From: Brevundimonas sp.
Lineage (GTDB): Bacteria; Pseudomonadota; Alphaproteobacteria; Caulobacterales; Caulobacteraceae
Assembly (NCBI GenBank): GCA_003248965.1
Contig: QFQU01000013.1
Span: 51,801 to 115,800 of the forward strand
Direction: 5' to 3'
Length of the DNA stretch: 64,000 nucleotides
Below the pieces are notes generated by a model that was not told the DNA's origin, did no database searches, and saw only the letters and a program-made list of their open reading frames with translations. The number at the start of each line of letters is the position of its first letter. The stretch's first letter is position 1. A program made the position numbers and the translations under genes. Positions 63,962 to 64,000 of the stretch are shown here, piece by piece.

Positions 63962-64000
63962 TTAGAAGTTGATGTCGATGGTCGCGCGACGGTTGAGCGG
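63962..64000 (-). CDS. C-terminal end of an OmpA-family outer-membrane protein (partial)
   Basis: A minus-strand frame enters from the right edge and stops with TAA at 63962-63964. The 12 visible residues PLNRRATIDINF match the end of the OmpA C-terminal domain (NRR followed by a beta strand ending in phenylalanine, a typical outer-membrane end signal). The rest is outside the window. Confidence 0.65.
   Translation of the reverse strand, partial: PLNRRATIDINF

Overview
The window looks like a chromosomal segment of an alphaproteobacterium in the Caulobacteraceae, probably Brevundimonas or a close relative. The grounds are high GC, Caulobacter-like gene sets (gmd plus perosamine genes, hrcA-grpE beside rph, heparinase-rpe-rsmB beside purH), frequent GTG/TTG starts, and a PutA without a DNA-binding domain next to an Lrp-type regulator. 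This assignment is inference. I see no phage, insertion sequence, CRISPR array, rRNA or tRNA, and no stretch over 300 bases without a gene.

1-18.7 kb is a cell-surface region. A partial gene end is followed by a 1494-residue serralysin-type RTX metalloprotease, then a glycosyltransferase and an unknown protein coupled to it. Convergent to these is a tight eight-gene minus-strand operon (15849 down to 6799): three glycosyltransferases, an FkbM methyltransferase, a coiled-coil/TPR protein, an ABC-2 permease, a KpsE/Wzz-like protein and a KpsT-like ATPase. Divergent from it lie gmd, a PerB-like N-acetyltransferase and a perosamine synthase, a route from GDP-mannose to GDP-N-acetylperosamine.

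18.7-32.6 kb holds central and precursor metabolism: putA with its divergent Lrp-type regulator, a fused ManC/AGE-type isomerase, a glycosyltransferase, phosphomannomutase, a small protein with two Crp/Fnr-like regulators, and glmS/glmM. The ManC fusion and phosphomannomutase supply GDP-mannose, and glmS/glmM supply the UDP-GlcNAc branch, so fructose-6-phosphate could feed both the perosamine polymer and peptidoglycan.

32.6-48.9 kb is housekeeping: a DUF3857/transglutaminase/TPR protein, a small lipoprotein, rph, hrcA-grpE, a dienelactone hydrolase, purH, heparinase II/III, rpe, rsmB, kup, an Rrf2 regulator and an SDR.

48.9-55 kb is the branched-chain 2-oxoacid dehydrogenase operon (E1alpha, E1beta, E2, E3) with a divergent Lrp-type regulator. 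E1alpha is split by an apparent deletion and frameshift near 54119. The rest of the window (55-64 kb) carries pirin, a WD40 protein, mtgA, an M2 peptidase lipoprotein, a Tad-like von Willebrand protein with an inserted repeat pair, a 2-oxoglutarate dioxygenase, an OmpA lipoprotein, a small membrane protein and the end of a second OmpA-family gene.

Most striking items: the broken E1alpha, a probable ATT start codon in the PerB-like gene, the FkbM/coiled-coil pair inside the export operon, paired operator-like palindromes at both Lrp-type loci, and the ManC-AGE fusion.
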